A DNA stretch of 64,000 nucleotides from Parvibaculum lavamentivorans DS-1 (GTDB lineage: Bacteria; Pseudomonadota; Alphaproteobacteria; Parvibaculales; Parvibaculaceae): contig NC_009719.1 in assembly GCF_000017565.1 (NCBI RefSeq), positions 3,393,001 through 3,457,000 on the forward strand. Reading direction: 5' to 3'. The position numbers and the translations under genes are program-made. Of this stretch, positions 36,530 through 50,836 are shown one piece after another (positions within the stretch are counted from its first letter, which is position 1; each line of letters starts with the position of its first letter). Under the pieces are notes generated by a model. The model made no database searches. It worked only from the letters and a program-made list of their open reading frames with translations, and had not been told where the DNA came from.

Positions 36530-37981
36530 TCAAGGCAGGAGCGCGCGGACGGCGGCCTGCGAGGCGAGGATGAGCGGCGCCGGATAGACGAAGAAAAAGA
36601 GCGTGAAGACGCCGGAGATGCCGAGCACAGCGGTGAGCTCGCCCGGCATTGGCTGGATGAAGGGCTCCGCCGCCTCGTCGAAATACATGATCTTGACGAT
36701 GCGCAGATAGTAGAAGGCGCCGACGACGCTGGCCAGGACGCCGATGACGGCGAGCGGATAGAGCCCGGCCTCGACGGCGGCCATGAAGACATAGAACTTG
36801 CCGAAGAAGCCCGCGAGAGGCGGCACGCCAGCAAGCGAGAACATCAGCATGGCCATCATGAAGGCGACCATGGGCTGATTGCGCGAGAGGCCGGCGAGAT
36901 CGGAGATGTTCTCGACATAGCCTTCCTTGCGCTGCATGGCGAGGATGCAGCAGAAGACGCCGGCATTCATGACCACATAGATCACGAGATAGATGAGCAC
37001 GCCACGCACGCCTTCCGGCGTTCCGGCGGCGAGGCCGACCATGGCGAAGCCCATATGCGAGATGGAGCTGTAGGCCATGAGGCGCTTGATGTTGGACTGG
37101 CCGATGGCGGCGAAGGCGCCCAGCACCATCGAAGCGATGGCGATGAAGACGATGATCTGCTGCCACTCGCTCTCCATCGACGGGAAGGCGACGAAGAGGA
37201 CGCGCAGGATGAGCGCCATGGCGGCGACTTTCGGCGCGCCTGCGAAGAAGGCGGTGACGGGCGTCGGCGCGCCTTCATAGACGTCCGGCGTCCACATATG
37301 GAAGGGCACGGCGGAAATCTTGAAGGCGAGGCCGGCGAGCACGAAGACGATGCCGAAGATGACGCCGATATTCGTGCCGTCCGCCTGAAGCACCGTGGCA
37401 ATGGAGCCGAACTGGACGCTGCCGGTGAAGCCATAGATCAGCGAGGCACCATAAAGCAGCATGCCGGAAGCGAGCGCGCCGAGGACGAAATATTTCAGGC
37501 CGGCTTCCGTTGCGCGCGTGTTGTCACGATGGAATGCGGCAATGACATAGAGCGAGAGGCTCTGAAGCTCGAGGCCCATATAGAGCGAGATGAGGCCGTT
37601 TGCCGACACCATCATGAACATGCCGAGCGTGGCGAGGATGATGAGGACCGGATATTCAAAGCGGTCCATGCCTTCGCGGCGGATGAAGGTGAGCGACATG
37701 ACGATGGCAGCAGCGGCGGCGAGCAGGATCAGGAGCTTCATGAACTTGGTGAAGCCGTCGATAACGAACATGCCGCCGAAGGTTTCCACATAGGCGTTCG
37801 GCTCGATGATGAGGAAGGCGCCGACGAGCGCGAAGAGAGCGAGCGCGCCGAGGCTTGTCTCGCGTGCGTCACAATCCTTGCGGAAGACACCATACATAAG
37901 CAGCGCCATGGCGCCGACGGCCAGGAGAATTTCCGGCAGGGCGGGCAAAAATTCCGGAACGGTGGAGATTGCGTTTTCCAT
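36530..37981 (-). CDS. nuoN: NADH-quinone oxidoreductase subunit N
   Basis: Antiporter-like proton-pumping subunit of complex I, 483 residues, about 14 membrane helices. Conserved elements include GLELQSLSLYVIAAFHRDN, FKISAVPFHMWTPDVYEGAP and QSNIKRLMAYSSISHMGFAM, which carry the lysine and histidine residues of the hydrophilic axis. It is the last gene of the 14-gene nuo operon and is followed closely by birA. Confidence 0.97.
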   Translation of the reverse strand: MENAISTVPEFLPALPEILLAVGAMALLMYGVFRKDCDARETSLGALALFALVGAFLIIEPNAYVETFGGMFVIDGFTKFMKLLILLAAAAAIVMSLTFIRREGMDRFEYPVLIILATLGMFMMVSANGLISLYMGLELQSLSLYVIAAFHRDNTRATEAGLKYFVLGALASGMLLYGASLIYGFTGSVQFGSIATVLQADGTNIGVIFGIVFVLAGLAFKISAVPFHMWTPDVYEGAPTPVTAFFAGAPKVAAMALILRVLFVAFPSMESEWQQIIVFIAIASMVLGAFAAIGQSNIKRLMAYSSISHMGFAMVGLAAGTPEGVRGVLIYLVIYVVMNAGVFCCILAMQRKEGYVENISDLAGLSRNQPMVAFMMAMLMFSLAGVPPLAGFFGKFYVFMAAVEAGLYPLAVIGVLASVVGAFYYLRIVKIMYFDEAAEPFIQPMPGELTAVLGISGVFTLFFFVYPAPLILASQAAVRALLP

Positions 37982-38005
37982 GTTCTTCTATCCTCGGCCT
38001 TCCGC

Positions 38006-39550
38006 CTAGTTTCCGGTCAGCAGGCTTGCGACCTGAGACATCATGCCCGGCCCTTCGGCGGAGCGGTACGCCTCGACGGCGGCCGTGTAATTCGTCACGA
38101 GATTTTCAACCGAGACCGCCGTTACATCCATGATCGGCGAGGGATAGACGCCGAAGAAGATGGTGGCGGCGAGAAGCGGCGCGATGGTGATGACCTCGCG
38201 GCGGTTCAGATCGGCGATGGATTTGAGCGAGTCCTTCTCCAGCACGCCGAAGATGATGCGCCGATAGAGATAAAGCGCGTAACCCGCAGCGAGGATGACG
38301 CCGGTGGCGGCGATGGCGGCTACCCAGGTGTTGACCTTGAAGACGCCGAGGATCGTCAGGAACTCGCCGATGAAACCGCTGGTGCCCGGCAGGCCGACAT
38401 TCGCCATGGTGAAGACCATGAAGGCGACGGCATAGAGCGGCATACGATTGACGAGCCCGCCATAGGCCGCGATCTCGCGCGTATGGATACGGTCATAGAT
38501 GACACCGACGCAGAGGAAAAGCGCGCCGGAGACCCAGCCGTGGGAAAGCATCTGGAAGATGCCGCCCTGCACGCCCTGCTGGTTGGCGGCGAAGATACCC
38601 ATCGTCACGAAGCCCATATGCGCGACTGACGAATAAGCGATCAGCTTTTTCATATCCTCCTGCACCAGCGCAACGAGCGACGTATAGACGATCGCTATGA
38701 CGCTGAGGCCGAAGACGAGCCAGGCAAGATCGGCGGAGGCGACCGGGAACATGGGCAGCGAGAAACGCAGGAAGCCGTAGCCGCCCATCTTGAGCAGGAT
38801 GCCCGCCAGGATGACGGAGCCCGCTGTCGGCGCCTCCACATGCGCATCCGGCAGCCAGGTGTGGACCGGCCACATCGGCATCTTCACCGCGAAGGAGGCG
38901 AAGAAGGCGAGCCATAGCCAGAACTGCATACCGGCCGGGAAGTCATGTTCCAGCAATACGGGGATGCTGGTGGTGCCGGCACTCCAGTACATCGCCATGA
39001 TGGCGAGCAGCATCAGCACCGAGCCGACGAAAGTGTAGAGGAAGAACTTGAAGCTCGCATAGATGCGGCGCGCGCCGCCCCAGACGCCGATGATGAGGAA
39101 CATCGGGATGAGGCCGCCTTCAAAGAAAAGATAGAAGAGCACCAAATCCAGCGCGCAGAAGACGCCGATCATCAGCGTCTCCAGCACGAGGAAGGCGATC
39201 ATGTATTCCTTCACGCGCGTATTTATGGATGTCCAGCTGGCGAGAATGCAGGCGGGCATCAGGAAGGTCGTCAGGATGACGAAGAGCATCGAGATGCCGT
39301 CGACCCCCATATGGTAGTTGATGGCGCCGCCGAGCCACTCCGTCTGCTGGACGAACTGGAAATCGGCCGTGGTGGGATCGAACTTCCACCAGATGTAGAG
39401 CGAGACGAGGAAGGTGGCGCCCGTAGTCCACAGCGCGACGTAGCGCGCATTGCGGGCGACGGTCGCCTCGTCGCCGCGCGTCGCCAGAATGACGAGCGCG
39501 CCGATGAGCGGCAGGAAGGTGATGAGCGAGAGAATATTGCCGTCGGTCAT
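38006..39550 (-). CDS. nuoM: NADH-quinone oxidoreductase subunit M
   Basis: Antiporter-like complex I subunit, 514 residues. [17 protein letters not shown] carries the conserved glutamate of helix 5, [20 protein letters not shown] and [20 protein letters not shown] the channel residues, and [16 protein letters not shown] the later helix. ATG 39550 overlaps the last base of the nuoL stop. Confidence 0.97.
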   Translation of the reverse strand: MTDGNILSLITFLPLIGALVILATRGDEATVARNARYVALWTTGATFLVSLYIWWKFDPTTADFQFVQQTEWLGGAINYHMGVDGISMLFVILTTFLMPACILASWTSINTRVKEYMIAFLVLETLMIGVFCALDLVLFYLFFEGGLIPMFLIIGVWGGARRIYASFKFFLYTFVGSVLMLLAIMAMYWSAGTTSIPVLLEHDFPAGMQFWLWLAFFASFAVKMPMWPVHTWLPDAHVEAPTAGSVILAGILLKMGGYGFLRFSLPMFPVASADLAWLVFGLSVIAIVYTSLVALVQEDMKKLIAYSSVAHMGFVTMGIFAANQQGVQGGIFQMLSHGWVSGALFLCVGVIYDRIHTREIAAYGGLVNRMPLYAVAFMVFTMANVGLPGTSGFIGEFLTILGVFKVNTWVAAIAATGVILAAGYALYLYRRIIFGVLEKDSLKSIADLNRREVITIAPLLAATIFFGVYPSPIMDVTAVSVENLVTNYTAAVEAYRSAEGPGMMSQVASLLTGN

Positions 39551-41481
39551 CAGTGCGTTCCCCCGACCATGAACCAGGTCACCAGGCCCGCGACGCCGAG
39601 CAGCATGGCGAAGGCATAGTGGTAGAGATAGCCGCTCTGAAGACGGACCACGCCGCGCGAAATGTCGAGCACGCGGGCGGAGATGCCATCGGGGCCGAGA
39701 CCATCGATGATGCGGCCGTCACCCTGCTTCCAGAAGATACGGCCGAGCGCAAAAGCGGGACGGACGAAGATGAAGTTGTAGATCTCGTCGAAGTACCACT
39801 TGTTGAGCAGGAACTGATAGAGCGAGTCATGCGTGCGGGCGAGCTGCCTGGGCATATCCGGCCGCGCGATGTAGAAGAGCCAGGCGGTGGCGAAACCGAG
39901 GATCATCATGAGCGTGGGCACGAAGGGCACCCAATCCGGTACGTCGTGGAACGCATGCATGATGTGGTTTTCAGCGCCGCGATAGATTGCCTCGAGCCAG
40001 AATGCTTCATGCGCATGGCCGATGAAGAGCGGCGCGAAGACGGCACCGGCGCCGAGCGCGCCGACGGCGAGCACCACAAGCGGCACCAGCATGACGAGCG
40101 GCGACTCGTGCACGTGGCTCAGGGTTTCGTTCGAGGCGCGGCTTGTCCCATGGAAGGTCATGAAAATCAGGCGCCATGAATAAAACGAGGTGAGGAGCGC
40201 GGCGGCAACCGTCAGCGTGAAGGCATACATATGCGCGGCGTTGTGGCCGGCATAGGCGGCTTCGATGACGGCATCCTTGGAATAGTAGCCCGCGGTGAAG
40301 GGGAAGCCCGTCAAGGCAAGCGTACCGATCACCATCATGATCCATGTGACGGGGATGAGCTTGTAGAGCCCGCCCATTTTCCGCATGTCCTGTTCGTCGC
40401 TCATGGCGTGGATGACGGAGCCGGAACCGAGGAACAGCAGCGCCTTGAAGAAGGCGTGGGTGAAGAGGTGGAACATCGCCACCTCGTAGGCGCCGACGCC
40501 GACGGCCACGAACATGTAGCCGAGCTGCGAACAGGTCGAATAGGCGATGACGCGCTTGATGTCGTTCTGCACCAGGCCCACGGTGGCGGCGAAGAAGGCT
40601 GTCGTTGCGCCGATCACAGTGACGAAGGTGAGCGCCGTGGCCGAGAATTCAAAGATGGGTGACAGGCGGGCGAGCAGGAAGACGCCGGCCGTGACCATCG
40701 TCGCGGCATGGATGAGCGCGGAAACGGGGGTCGGGCCTTCCATCGCATCCGGCAACCAGGTGTGGAGCAGGAACTGTGCCGACTTGCCCATCGCGCCCAT
40801 GAAGAGCAGGAGGCAGGCGGTGGTGACCACAGGCACATCATAGCCGAGGAAGGAAAAAGTGCTGTCCGCGATTTCCGGGATGGCCTTGAAGACGGTGTCG
40901 AAATCGACCGAGCCGATGGTGAAGAAGAGCGTGGCGATGCCGAGGATGAGGCCGAAATCGCCGACGCGGTTCACCACGAAGGCCTTGATGGCGGCGGCAT
41001 TGGCGCTCGGGCGCTGGTACCAGAAGCCGATCAAGAGATATGAGGCGAGGCCCACGCCTTCCCAGCCGAAGAAGAGCTGGATGAAATTGTCCGCCGTGAC
41101 CAGCATCAGCATGGCGAAGGTGAAGAGCGAGAGATAGGCAAAGAAGCGCGGCTGGTGCGGATCGTGGCTCATGTAGCCGATCGAATAGATATGCACGAGC
41201 GCGGAGACGGAGGTGACGACGACGAGCATGACGGCGGTAAGCGTGTCGATGCGGAGGCGCCAGTCGGCTTCGAAATCGCCGGAGTCGATCCAAGTCATGA
41301 CCTGGACGCGCTCAGTCTCGCCGCCAAGACCGACCGAGACAAGCGCGGCGACAGAGAGAAGGGCCGATATGACAAGCAGGCCGGAGGTGACGATCTGCGC
41401 GCCACGCGGGCCAAGCCAGCGCCCGAAAATGCCCGCGACCAGGAAACCCAGAAGCGGCAGGAAGACGATTGCCGAGTACAT
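39550..41481 (-). CDS. nuoL: NADH-quinone oxidoreductase subunit L
   Basis: Largest antiporter-like subunit of complex I, 643 residues, with the long C-terminal lateral helix region that clamps M and N. Conserved stretches are [40 protein letters not shown] and [20 protein letters not shown]. It directly follows nuoK with a 5-base gap. Confidence 0.97.
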   Translation of the reverse strand: MYSAIVFLPLLGFLVAGIFGRWLGPRGAQIVTSGLLVISALLSVAALVSVGLGGETERVQVMTWIDSGDFEADWRLRIDTLTAVMLVVVTSVSALVHIYSIGYMSHDPHQPRFFAYLSLFTFAMLMLVTADNFIQLFFGWEGVGLASYLLIGFWYQRPSANAAAIKAFVVNRVGDFGLILGIATLFFTIGSVDFDTVFKAIPEIADSTFSFLGYDVPVVTTACLLLFMGAMGKSAQFLLHTWLPDAMEGPTPVSALIHAATMVTAGVFLLARLSPIFEFSATALTFVTVIGATTAFFAATVGLVQNDIKRVIAYSTCSQLGYMFVAVGVGAYEVAMFHLFTHAFFKALLFLGSGSVIHAMSDEQDMRKMGGLYKLIPVTWIMMVIGTLALTGFPFTAGYYSKDAVIEAAYAGHNAAHMYAFTLTVAAALLTSFYSWRLIFMTFHGTSRASNETLSHVHESPLVMLVPLVVLAVGALGAGAVFAPLFIGHAHEAFWLEAIYRGAENHIMHAFHDVPDWVPFVPTLMMILGFATAWLFYIARPDMPRQLARTHDSLYQFLLNKWYFDEIYNFIFVRPAFALGRIFWKQGDGRIIDGLGPDGISARVLDISRGVVRLQSGYLYHYAFAMLLGVAGLVTWFMVGGTH

Positions 41482-41486
41482 TCCCC

Positions 41487-41795
41487 CTACCCCTTCATCA
41501 TATTGATATCCTCAACCGCGATGGAGCCGCGGTTGCGGAAGAAGACGACGAGAATGGCGAGGCCGATGGCCGCTTCGGCGGCGGCCACGGTGAGCACAAA
41601 GAGTGCGAAGACCTGGCCCGCAAGATCGCCCAGATGGGTGGAGAAGGCGACCAGGTTGATATTCACCGCGAGCAGCATCAGCTCGATCGACATCAAAATG
41701 ACGATCACGTTTTTCCGGTTCAGGAAAATGCCGAAGATGCCCAGCGTGAACAGGATCGCCGCCACCGTGAGATAGTGTTCGAGGCCGATTGCCAT
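41487..41795 (-). CDS. nuoK: NADH-quinone oxidoreductase subunit K
   Basis: Small three-helix complex I subunit, 102 residues starting [19 protein letters not shown]. The conserved membrane glutamates lie in [20 protein letters not shown] and [24 protein letters not shown] lies seven bases before ATG 41795; an adjacent ATG (41798) would add one methionine. The open frame further upstream to 41843 is unrelated. Confidence 0.95.
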   Translation of the reverse strand: MAIGLEHYLTVAAILFTLGIFGIFLNRKNVIVILMSIELMLLAVNINLVAFSTHLGDLAGQVFALFVLTVAAAEAAIGLAILVVFFRNRGSIAVEDINMMKG

Positions 41796-41898
41796 CATTT
41801 TCTCCTGCCCCTCGCGCCGCAACGCAGGGGCCAGTCCCCTCATCTTTGTTTGGCCGCGCCGTCTTCAGTTCAAAGCCCGGCGGCGCGACCGCCGATAC

Positions 41899-42513
41899 CT
41901 AAAGCCCCTGACCCGGCTCAACCTTCTTCAGTTCCACGCCCGTCTCCCGCGTGCGGGCGACTTGATCGGAAATAACCTGGCGCTTCACATTCGTCTTGTG
42001 ACGCAATGTGAGCACGATGGCGCCGACCATCGCGACCAGCAGGATGAGCCCGGCGGCCTGGAAGAGATAAACATATTGCGTGTAGATGACCTGTCCGAGG
42101 GCGCGCGTGTTGTCGACATCGGTCAGGATCGGCGTGGGCGAGGCCGCAACGCTGCCCGCCCCCGGCGCGATGACCCAGCCGCCCAGCACGAGCAACAGCT
42201 CGATCAGCAGGATGATGCCGATGAGCGCGCCGATGGGCAGATACTGCAGGAAGCCTTCGCGCAGCTCCACGAAATCCACATCGAGCATCATGACGACGAA
42301 GAGGAACAGCACCGCGACCGCGCCGACATAGACAATGACGAGGATGAAGGCGATAAATTCCGCGCCAAGCAGCACGAAGAGCGCCGCCGCATTGAAGAAC
42401 GCGAGGATGAGAAACAGCACCGAGTGAACCGGGTTGCGCGCCGAGATCACCATGAAGCCCGCGGCGACGGTGATCCCCGCGAAGAGGTAAAACGCGATGG
42501 CGGTGCCAATCAT
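41899..42513 (-). CDS. nuoJ: NADH-quinone oxidoreductase subunit J
   Basis: Membrane subunit of complex I, 204 residues. FYLFAGITVAAGFMVISARN, NPVHSVLFLILAFFNAAAL and EFIAFILVIVYVGAVAVLFL (the pi-bulge helix important for coupling) identify it. A hydrophilic C-terminus of about 40 residues extends past the last helix. Confidence 0.96.
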   Translation of the reverse strand: MIGTAIAFYLFAGITVAAGFMVISARNPVHSVLFLILAFFNAAALFVLLGAEFIAFILVIVYVGAVAVLFLFVVMMLDVDFVELREGFLQYLPIGALIGIILLIELLLVLGGWVIAPGAGSVAASPTPILTDVDNTRALGQVIYTQYVYLFQAAGLILLVAMVGAIVLTLRHKTNVKRQVISDQVARTRETGVELKKVEPGQGL

Positions 42514-42533
42514 CTATCTGGACCCTTCGTCCC

Positions 42534-43025
42534 TTATCGGTATGGCGCGTCGAGCGCGATGTTCTTCGCGATCTCGCGTTCCCAGCGGTCGCCATTCGCG
42601 AGCAGCCGGTTCTTGTCGTACATCAGCTCTTCGCGCGTTTCCGTCGCGAATTCGAAATTCGGACCTTCGACGATGGCATCCACGGGGCAGGCTTCCTGGC
42701 AGAGGCCGCAATAGATGCATTTCGTCATGTCGATGTCGTAGCGCGTGGTGCGGCGCGTACCGTCGTTGCGGCGGGGGCCGGCCTCGATGGTGATGGCGAG
42801 CGCGGGGCAAATGGCCTCGCAAAGCTTGCAGGCGATGCAGCGTTCTTCGCCGTTCGGATAGCGGCGCAGCGCATGTTCGCCACGGAAGCGCGGGCTGAGC
42901 GGCCCCTTCTCGAAGGGATAGTTCAGCGTCACCTTGGGCTTGAAGAAATAGCGCATGGCGAGCAGGAAGCTCGACACAAACTCGGCGAGGAAGAGCGACC
43001 GCGCCGACTGATCCAGCCAGGCCAT
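42534..43025 (-). CDS. nuoI: NADH-quinone oxidoreductase subunit I (two [4Fe-4S])
   Basis: Ferredoxin-like subunit of 163 residues carrying clusters N6a and N6b. Two C-x2-C-x2-C-x3-CP motifs are visible: [20 protein letters not shown] and [20 protein letters not shown]. The N-terminal amphipathic region [19 protein letters not shown] docks it to the membrane arm. It lies between nuoH and nuoJ. Confidence 0.97.
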   Translation of the reverse strand: MAWLDQSARSLFLAEFVSSFLLAMRYFFKPKVTLNYPFEKGPLSPRFRGEHALRRYPNGEERCIACKLCEAICPALAITIEAGPRRNDGTRRTTRYDIDMTKCIYCGLCQEACPVDAIVEGPNFEFATETREELMYDKNRLLANGDRWEREIAKNIALDAPYR

Positions 43026-43065
43026 TATTCAGTCCTTTCCCGTATTGCGATCATGATCCCGGCCC

Positions 43066-44079
43066 TCAATGCTGCGGCACGATGTCGAAGCCGACCAGCA
43101 CACCCGCCGTGAGCACGACCCAGAAGAGCGAGATCGGCAGGAAGACCTTCCAGCCGAGACGCATCAACTGGTCGTAGCGGTAGCGCGGCACGAACGCCTT
43201 GACCATCGCGAACATGAAGAAGACCAGAAAGACCTTCAGCAGGAACCAGATGACGCCCGGCACCATGTTGAAGGGAGCGATATCGATGGGCGGCAGCCAG
43301 CCGCCGAGAAAGAGGATCGTCGTCATGGCGCACATGAGCAGGATGCTCACATACTCGCCCAGCATGAACATCATGTAGGCGGTGGACGAATACTCGACCA
43401 TGAAACCGGCGACGAGCTCGGACTCCGCTTCCGCGAGATCGAAAGGCGGCCGGTTCGTTTCCGCGAGCGCCGAGATGAAGAAGATCACGAACATCGGCAG
43501 GTGCGGAATGAAATACCAGATGGTGCGCTGGGACTCGACGATGGCCGTGAGATTGAGCGAGCCTGCCGTCATGAGCACACAGACGATGACGAAGCCGATG
43601 GAGACTTCGTAGGAGACCATCTGCGCGGCGGCGCGGAGGGCGGACAGGAACGGATATTTCGAGTTCGACGCCCAGCCCGCCATGATGACGCCGTAGACGC
43701 CCAGCGACGAGATGGCGAAAATATAAAGAATGCCGACATTGATGTCGGCGATGACCATGCGCGCGTCGAGCGGGATGACGGCCCAGCCGGAAAGCGCCAG
43801 CACCACCGTCACCAGCGGCGCGAGCAGGAAGATGCCCTTGTTCGCGCCTGCTGGAATGACGATTTCCTTGAAGACGAATTTCAGCAGGTCGGCGAAGGAC
43901 TGCAGCAGGCCGAAGGCGCCGACGACGTTCGGACCACGGCGCAGCTGAACGGCCGCCCAGATCTTGCGATCGGCGAGCAGCACATAGGCGGTGACGAGCA
44001 GCAGCGCGACGATGAGCGCGAGCGACTGCGCGGCAATGATTGCCAGCGGAATTCCATATGCGATCAGAACATCCGTCAT
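43066..44079 (-). CDS. nuoH: NADH-quinone oxidoreductase subunit H
   Basis: Membrane subunit forming the quinone site with NuoB and NuoD, 337 residues. [20 protein letters not shown] is the invariant first loop, with [19 protein letters not shown] and [20 protein letters not shown] further on; the last carries conserved acidic residues of the E channel. Confidence 0.97.
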   Translation of the reverse strand: MTDVLIAYGIPLAIIAAQSLALIVALLLVTAYVLLADRKIWAAVQLRRGPNVVGAFGLLQSFADLLKFVFKEIVIPAGANKGIFLLAPLVTVVLALSGWAVIPLDARMVIADINVGILYIFAISSLGVYGVIMAGWASNSKYPFLSALRAAAQMVSYEVSIGFVIVCVLMTAGSLNLTAIVESQRTIWYFIPHLPMFVIFFISALAETNRPPFDLAEAESELVAGFMVEYSSTAYMMFMLGEYVSILLMCAMTTILFLGGWLPPIDIAPFNMVPGVIWFLLKVFLVFFMFAMVKAFVPRYRYDQLMRLGWKVFLPISLFWVVLTAGVLVGFDIVPQH

Positions 44080-44089
44080 TGCCCCACCC

Positions 44090-46132
<2,043 letters not shown>

Positions 46133-46137
46133 TGCCC

Positions 46138-47427
46138 CTACTCCGCCGCTGCCTGCGCGGCGCCGCGCTTCGATGCTATACGCTCTTCGATCGTGCCCCG
46201 GAAGTGGCGGATGAGACCTTGCACGGGCCAGGCCGCCGCGTCGCCCAGGGCGCAGATGGTGTGCCCTTCGACGCGTTTCGTCACATCGAGCAGCATGTCG
46301 ATTTCCTGAACTTCGGCGTCGCCCGCGACCAGACGCTCCATGACGCGCCACATCCAGCCTGTTCCTTCGCGGCAGGGCGTGCACTGGCCGCAGCTTTCAT
46401 GCTTGTAGAAGGCAGAGAGCCGCGCGATCGCCTTTATGACGTCGGTGGATTTATCCATGACGATGACAGCGGCGGTGCCGAGGCCAGACTGCACATTCTT
46501 CAGCGAGTCGAAATCCATCAGCACATCATCGCAGACAGACTTCGGCAGGAGCGGCACGGAAGAGCCGCCGGGAATGACGGCGAGCAGATTGTCCCAGCCG
46601 CCGCGCACGCCGCCCGCATGCTTTTCGAGAAGCTCGCGCAGGGGGATGCCCATTTCTTCTTCGACATTGCAGGGCCGGTTTACATGGCCGGAAATGCAGA
46701 AAAGCTTGGTACCCGTGTTGTTCGGCCGACCGAGACTGGAGAACCAGGTCGCGCCACGGCGAAGGATCGTCGGTGCGACCGCGATCGACTCCACATTGTT
46801 GACGGTGGTGGGAGCGCCGTAGAGGCCGACATTCGCCGGGAAAGGCGGCTTCAGGCGCGGCATGCCCTTCTTGCCTTCGAGGCTTTCGAGCAGTGCCGTT
46901 TCTTCGCCGCAGATATAGGCACCTGCGCCGTGATGCACATAAATTTCGAAGTCCCAGCCGGAGCCGGCGGCATTCTTGCCGACAAGACCCGCTTCATAGG
47001 CTTCATCAATGGCGGCCTGAAGCTGCTCACGCTCGCGGATGAACTCGCCGCGGACATAGATGTAGCAAGCATGGGCACCCATAGCGAAGCTGGCGATGAG
47101 GCAGCCTTCGATGAGCTTCTGCGGATCGTGTCGCAGGATGTCGCGGTCCTTGCATGTGCCGGGCTCGGACTCGTCGGCGTTCACCACGAGGTAATGCGGG
47201 CGGCCGTCGGATTCCTTCGGCATGAAGGACCATTTGAGGCCGGTCGGGAAACCGGCGCCGCCACGGCCGCGCAGACCCGACTTCTTCATCTCATCGAGAA
47301 TCCAGTCGCGGCCCTTCGCGATGATGTCGGCGGTACCATCCCAATCGCCACGGCTGCGCGCCGCCTTGAGGCGCCAGTCCTGAAGGCCGTAGAGATTGGT
47401 GAAAATGCGGTCTTTATCTTCAAGCAT
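46138..47427 (-). CDS. nuoF: NADH-quinone oxidoreductase subunit F (NADH/FMN)
   Basis: NADH- and FMN-binding subunit, 429 residues, starting [40 protein letters not shown] contacts [23 protein letters not shown] is conserved; [20 protein letters not shown] plus a later Cys ([13 protein letters not shown]) bind cluster N3. The ATG overlaps the nuoE stop (TGATG), so the two subunits of the NADH module are coupled. Confidence 0.97.
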   Translation of the reverse strand: MLEDKDRIFTNLYGLQDWRLKAARSRGDWDGTADIIAKGRDWILDEMKKSGLRGRGGAGFPTGLKWSFMPKESDGRPHYLVVNADESEPGTCKDRDILRHDPQKLIEGCLIASFAMGAHACYIYVRGEFIREREQLQAAIDEAYEAGLVGKNAAGSGWDFEIYVHHGAGAYICGEETALLESLEGKKGMPRLKPPFPANVGLYGAPTTVNNVESIAVAPTILRRGATWFSSLGRPNNTGTKLFCISGHVNRPCNVEEEMGIPLRELLEKHAGGVRGGWDNLLAVIPGGSSVPLLPKSVCDDVLMDFDSLKNVQSGLGTAAVIVMDKSTDVIKAIARLSAFYKHESCGQCTPCREGTGWMWRVMERLVAGDAEVQEIDMLLDVTKRVEGHTICALGDAAAWPVQGLIRHFRGTIEERIASKRGAAQAAAE

Positions 47428-48053
47428 CAGTTGCCCCCGCCCGTCCCGGTTTCCTGCCCGACATTCGTGAGGCTGGTGAGCCCGCCCGCAGGCTCGGACG
47501 CGTGACGTTCGTTTTGCGGTCCCGGCTTCACATCCTTGCCGGAACGGAGATCGGCGAGGACACGCTCGAACGACGCCGCATCGAGGTCCTCGAAGAAGTC
47601 GGCATTGATCTGCACCATCGGCGCATTGACGCATGCACCGAGACACTCGACTTCAAGCCAGGAGAATTTTCCATCCGCGCTTACCGTGCCTTCCGGGCCG
47701 ATATGCTTGCGGCAGACTTCCTTCAACTCATCCGCGCCGCGCAACCAGCACGGCGTCGTGCCACAGAGTTGCACATAGTGTTCGCCTACCGGCGAGAGAT
47801 TGAACATGGTGTAGAAGGTCGCCACCTCGATGGCGCGGATATATTCCATGCCGAGCATATCCGCGACATGGCGGATCGCAGGCTCGGGCAGCCAGCCGTC
47901 ATGCTGCTCCTGCGCGCGCCAGAGAAGCGGAATGATCGCGGAGGCCTGCTTGCCTTCCGGGTATTTCGCAATCTGCTGCTTTGCCCATTCCACATTTTCC
48001 GCCGTGAAGGCGAAGCTTGCAGGCTGATTGGGATCCAGTCGCCGTACGCTCAC
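47427..48053 (-). CDS. nuoE: NADH-quinone oxidoreductase subunit E
   Basis: Thioredoxin-fold [2Fe-2S] (N1a) subunit, 208 residues. Ligands are the two cysteines of [14 protein letters not shown] and the two of [10 protein letters not shown]. The start is GTG 48053, with AGAGG eight bases upstream and a GTGA overlap with the nuoD stop. A Gly/Pro-rich C-terminal tail of about 35 residues after the fold is longer than in E. coli (166 residues). Confidence 0.95.
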   Translation of the reverse strand: MSVRRLDPNQPASFAFTAENVEWAKQQIAKYPEGKQASAIIPLLWRAQEQHDGWLPEPAIRHVADMLGMEYIRAIEVATFYTMFNLSPVGEHYVQLCGTTPCWLRGADELKEVCRKHIGPEGTVSADGKFSWLEVECLGACVNAPMVQINADFFEDLDAASFERVLADLRSGKDVKPGPQNERHASEPAGGLTSLTNVGQETGTGGGN

Positions 48054-49228
48054 CGGTCCACCTCTCCGAAAACGATGTCGATAGAACCGAGAATGGCCGA
48101 TACGTCCGCAAGCATGTGACCCTTGCAGAGATGGTCCATGGCCTGAAGATGCGCGTAGCCGGGAGCACGGATCTTGCACTTGTAAGGCTTATTACCACCA
48201 TCCGACACGAGGTAGACGCCGAACTCGCCCTTGGGCGCTTCGACGGCGGCATAAACCTCGCCGGCGGGCACGTGGTAGCCCTCGGTATAAAGCTTGAAGT
48301 GATGAATAAGCGCTTCCATCGAGCGCTTCATCTCGCTGCGCGACGGCGGCACGACCTTGCCATCGAGCACATGCACAGGACCACCCGGCATCAACTCGAT
48401 GCACTGCTTCATGATGCGCAAGGACTGGCGCATTTCTTCCATGCGGCAGAGATAGCGATCGTAGCAGTCGCCGTTCTTGCCTACGGGAATGTCGAAATCG
48501 AGTTCGGAATAAACCTCATAGGGCTGCGCGCGGCGCAGGTCCCAGGCCATGCCTGAGCCGCGCACCATGACGCCGGAGAAGCCCCACTCCAGCGCCTCTT
48601 CCTGCGAGACGACGCCGATGTCGACGTTGCGCTGCTTGAAGATGCGGTTGTCGGTGATGAGACCTTCGAGATCGTCCAGCACCTGCGAACACGGGTCGCA
48701 AAAATTGTAGATATCCTCGAGCAGCTTTGGCGGCAGGTCGCGATGCACACCGCCCGTGCGGAAATAATTTGCGTGAAGGCGGGCTCCGGACGCACGCTCA
48801 TAAAAGATCATGAGCTTTTCGCGTTCTTCAAAGCCCCAAAGCGGCGGGGTGAGCGCGCCGACGTCCATCGCCTGCGTCGTTACGTTGAGCAAATGCGCGA
48901 GGATGCGGCCGATCTCGGAATAGAGGACGCGGATGAACTGGGCGCGGCGCGGCACCTCGAGGCCAAGCAAACGCTCGGCGGCAAGCACGAAGGCGTGCTC
49001 CTGGTTCATCGGCGCAACGTAATCGAGCCGGTCGAAGTATGGGGTCGCCTGAAGATAGGTCTTGTACTCGATCAGCTTTTCCGTGCCACGGTGCAGAAGA
49101 CCGATATGCGGGTCCACGCGCTCGACGACTTCGCCATCGAGCTCCAGCACGAGGCGCAGCACACCATGCGCGGCCGGATGCTGCGGACCGAAATTCAGGT
49201 GATAATTGCGGAGTTCCTGTTCGGCCAT
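48050..49228 (-). CDS. nuoD: NADH-quinone oxidoreductase subunit D
   Basis: 49-kDa-type subunit forming most of the quinone pocket, 392 residues. [20 protein letters not shown] contains the quinone-contacting histidine; [40 protein letters not shown] and the C-terminal [11 protein letters not shown] are conserved. It is separate from nuoC, unlike the fused nuoCD of E. coli. Confidence 0.97.
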   Translation of the reverse strand: MAEQELRNYHLNFGPQHPAAHGVLRLVLELDGEVVERVDPHIGLLHRGTEKLIEYKTYLQATPYFDRLDYVAPMNQEHAFVLAAERLLGLEVPRRAQFIRVLYSEIGRILAHLLNVTTQAMDVGALTPPLWGFEEREKLMIFYERASGARLHANYFRTGGVHRDLPPKLLEDIYNFCDPCSQVLDDLEGLITDNRIFKQRNVDIGVVSQEEALEWGFSGVMVRGSGMAWDLRRAQPYEVYSELDFDIPVGKNGDCYDRYLCRMEEMRQSLRIMKQCIELMPGGPVHVLDGKVVPPSRSEMKRSMEALIHHFKLYTEGYHVPAGEVYAAVEAPKGEFGVYLVSDGGNKPYKCKIRAPGYAHLQAMDHLCKGHMLADVSAILGSIDIVFGEVDR

Positions 49229-49231
49229 GAT

Positions 49232-49834
49232 CTAGTGCTCCGCCTTCTCATCGCCCGGCAGCAGGTATTCCGCGCCTTCCCAAGGGCTCATGAAATCGAA
49301 GTTGCGGAACTCCTGCACCAGCTTCACCGGCTCGTAGACCACACGCTTCTCGTCGTCGTCGTAGCGCACTTCGACATAGCCGGTAAGGGGAAAATCCTTG
49401 CGGAGCGGATAGCCGTTGAAACCATAGTCCGTGAGGATGCGGCGAAGGTCCGGATGATCGGAAAAGAGCACCCCGTACATGTCGAAGGTTTCACGCTCAT
49501 ACCAGTTAGCGGAGGGATAAACCGCGACCACGCTCGGCACTGCGGTTTCCTCGTTGGTGCGGACCGTTACGCGGATGCGCTGGTTCTGGTGCATCGACAG
49601 GAGATGATAGACGACGTCGAACCGCTCCGGACGTTGCGGGTAGTCGACGGCCGTGATGTCCAGAAGCGTTCCGAAGCGGCAGGCGGGGTCATCGCGCAGG
49701 AACTTCAGGACCCGTGCGATCGACTGGGCCTGAGCCAGAACGTTGAGTTCGCCGAAAGCGACGTGAAATCCCAACACGGACTCTTCGAGCGTGCCAAGAA
49801 TGTGTTCGCCCAGTTCTGCAAGACTTTCGTCCAT
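49232..49834 (-). CDS. nuoC: NADH-quinone oxidoreductase subunit C
   Basis: 30-kDa-type peripheral subunit, 200 residues. [40 protein letters not shown] and the following [19 protein letters not shown] are the family signature. It starts at ATG 49834, 70 bases after the nuoB stop, the largest gap in the front half of the operon. Confidence 0.96.
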   Translation of the reverse strand: MDESLAELGEHILGTLEESVLGFHVAFGELNVLAQAQSIARVLKFLRDDPACRFGTLLDITAVDYPQRPERFDVVYHLLSMHQNQRIRVTVRTNEETAVPSVVAVYPSANWYERETFDMYGVLFSDHPDLRRILTDYGFNGYPLRKDFPLTGYVEVRYDDDEKRVVYEPVKLVQEFRNFDFMSPWEGAEYLLPGDEKAEH

Positions 49835-49904
49835 CGGTGCGGTCTCGAAACTCGGGAGCGGGGTCTGCTTCCGGGCGGAAGCGGCTCACCTATTTTGTAA
49901 AAAA

Positions 49905-50480
49905 TCAGCGGTCGAGCGTACCCGTCCGACGGATCTTCTTCTGAAGCGCCAGGATGCCGTAAAGCAGCGCCTCGGCGGTGGGAGGACAGCCGGGCACGTA
50001 GATGTCGACCGGGACGATCCGGTCGCAGCCGCGCACCACGGAATAGGAGTAGTGGTAGTAACCGCCGCCATTCGCACATGACCCCATCGAGATCACATAG
50101 CGCGGCTCCGGCATCTGGTCATAGACCTTGCGCAGCGCCGGCGCCATCTTGTTCGTCAAGGTGCCGGCGACGATCATCACGTCGGACTGGCGCGGACTGG
50201 CGCGGGGCGCGACACCGAAGCGTTCGGCATCGTAGCGAGGCATCGAGGTCTGCATCATCTCGACCGCGCAGCAGGCGAGACCGAAGGTCATCCACATCAG
50301 CGAGCCGGTGCGCGACCAGTTGATGAGATCATCAACCGTCGTCAGCACAAAGCCCTTGTCGGCAAGCTGGTCCGTCGCCTGACGGAAAAAAGCATCATCC
50401 TGCCAAGCCGGAACCGACGTAGCGGGATCGACCACGCCCGGCGTGTTGGAGATTACCTTGTCGGGGTTCGTCACTCCCAT
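49905..50480 (-). CDS. nuoB: NADH-quinone oxidoreductase subunit B (cluster N2)
   Basis: 20-kDa-type subunit binding the terminal [4Fe-4S] cluster N2, 191 residues. Ligands are the tandem cysteines in [15 protein letters not shown], the Cys in [19 protein letters not shown] and the Cys in [18 protein letters not shown] 50480 overlaps the nuoA end by ten bases; an in-frame extension to 50501 is unlikely. Confidence 0.96.
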   Translation of the reverse strand: MGVTNPDKVISNTPGVVDPATSVPAWQDDAFFRQATDQLADKGFVLTTVDDLINWSRTGSLMWMTFGLACCAVEMMQTSMPRYDAERFGVAPRASPRQSDVMIVAGTLTNKMAPALRKVYDQMPEPRYVISMGSCANGGGYYHYSYSVVRGCDRIVPVDIYVPGCPPTAEALLYGILALQKKIRRTGTLDR

Positions 50481-50836
50481 TCCAGAGCACCCTTCCGCCA
50501 CTCATAGGTAAAGCCAATCGTCAGCACACCCAGGAAAACCATCATCGACCAGAAACCAAAGCCGCCGACATCGCCGAGCGAAACTGCCCAGGGAAACAGA
50601 AAGGCGACTTCCAGATCGAAAATGATGAAAAGGATGGCGACCAGATAATATTTCACGTCGAACTTCATTCGCGCGTCGTCGAAGGCGTCGAAACCGCATT
50701 CATAGGCAGCGAGCTTTTCCGGATCCGGCTTGCTCGGCGCGATCACGAAAGGCGCAATCAACAGCGCGAGGCCCACGACGAGAGACAGGCCCATAAAGAT
50801 CAGTATGGGCAGGTACTCGAGCAGCAGGTCTTCCAT
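50471..50836 (-). CDS. nuoA: NADH-quinone oxidoreductase subunit A
   Basis: Three-helix membrane subunit, 121 residues, first gene of the operon. The loop [20 protein letters not shown] and [18 protein letters not shown] with its conserved acidic residues identify it. A GAGGAC ribosome binding site precedes ATG 50836. A promoter lies about 120-150 bases upstream. Confidence 0.96.
   Translation of the reverse strand: MEDLLLEYLPILIFMGLSLVVGLALLIAPFVIAPSKPDPEKLAAYECGFDAFDDARMKFDVKYYLVAILFIIFDLEVAFLFPWAVSLGDVGGFGFWSMMVFLGVLTIGFTYEWRKGALEWE

Noticed and set aside
33988-38629. Two plus-strand frames of more than 800 codons opposite rnj, birA and nuoN (33988-36573 and 36107-38629)
   Set aside because: They span several real minus-strand genes and their intergenic gaps, are rich in Asp/Glu/His/Gly as expected for antisense of GC-rich genes, and lack ribosome binding sites.
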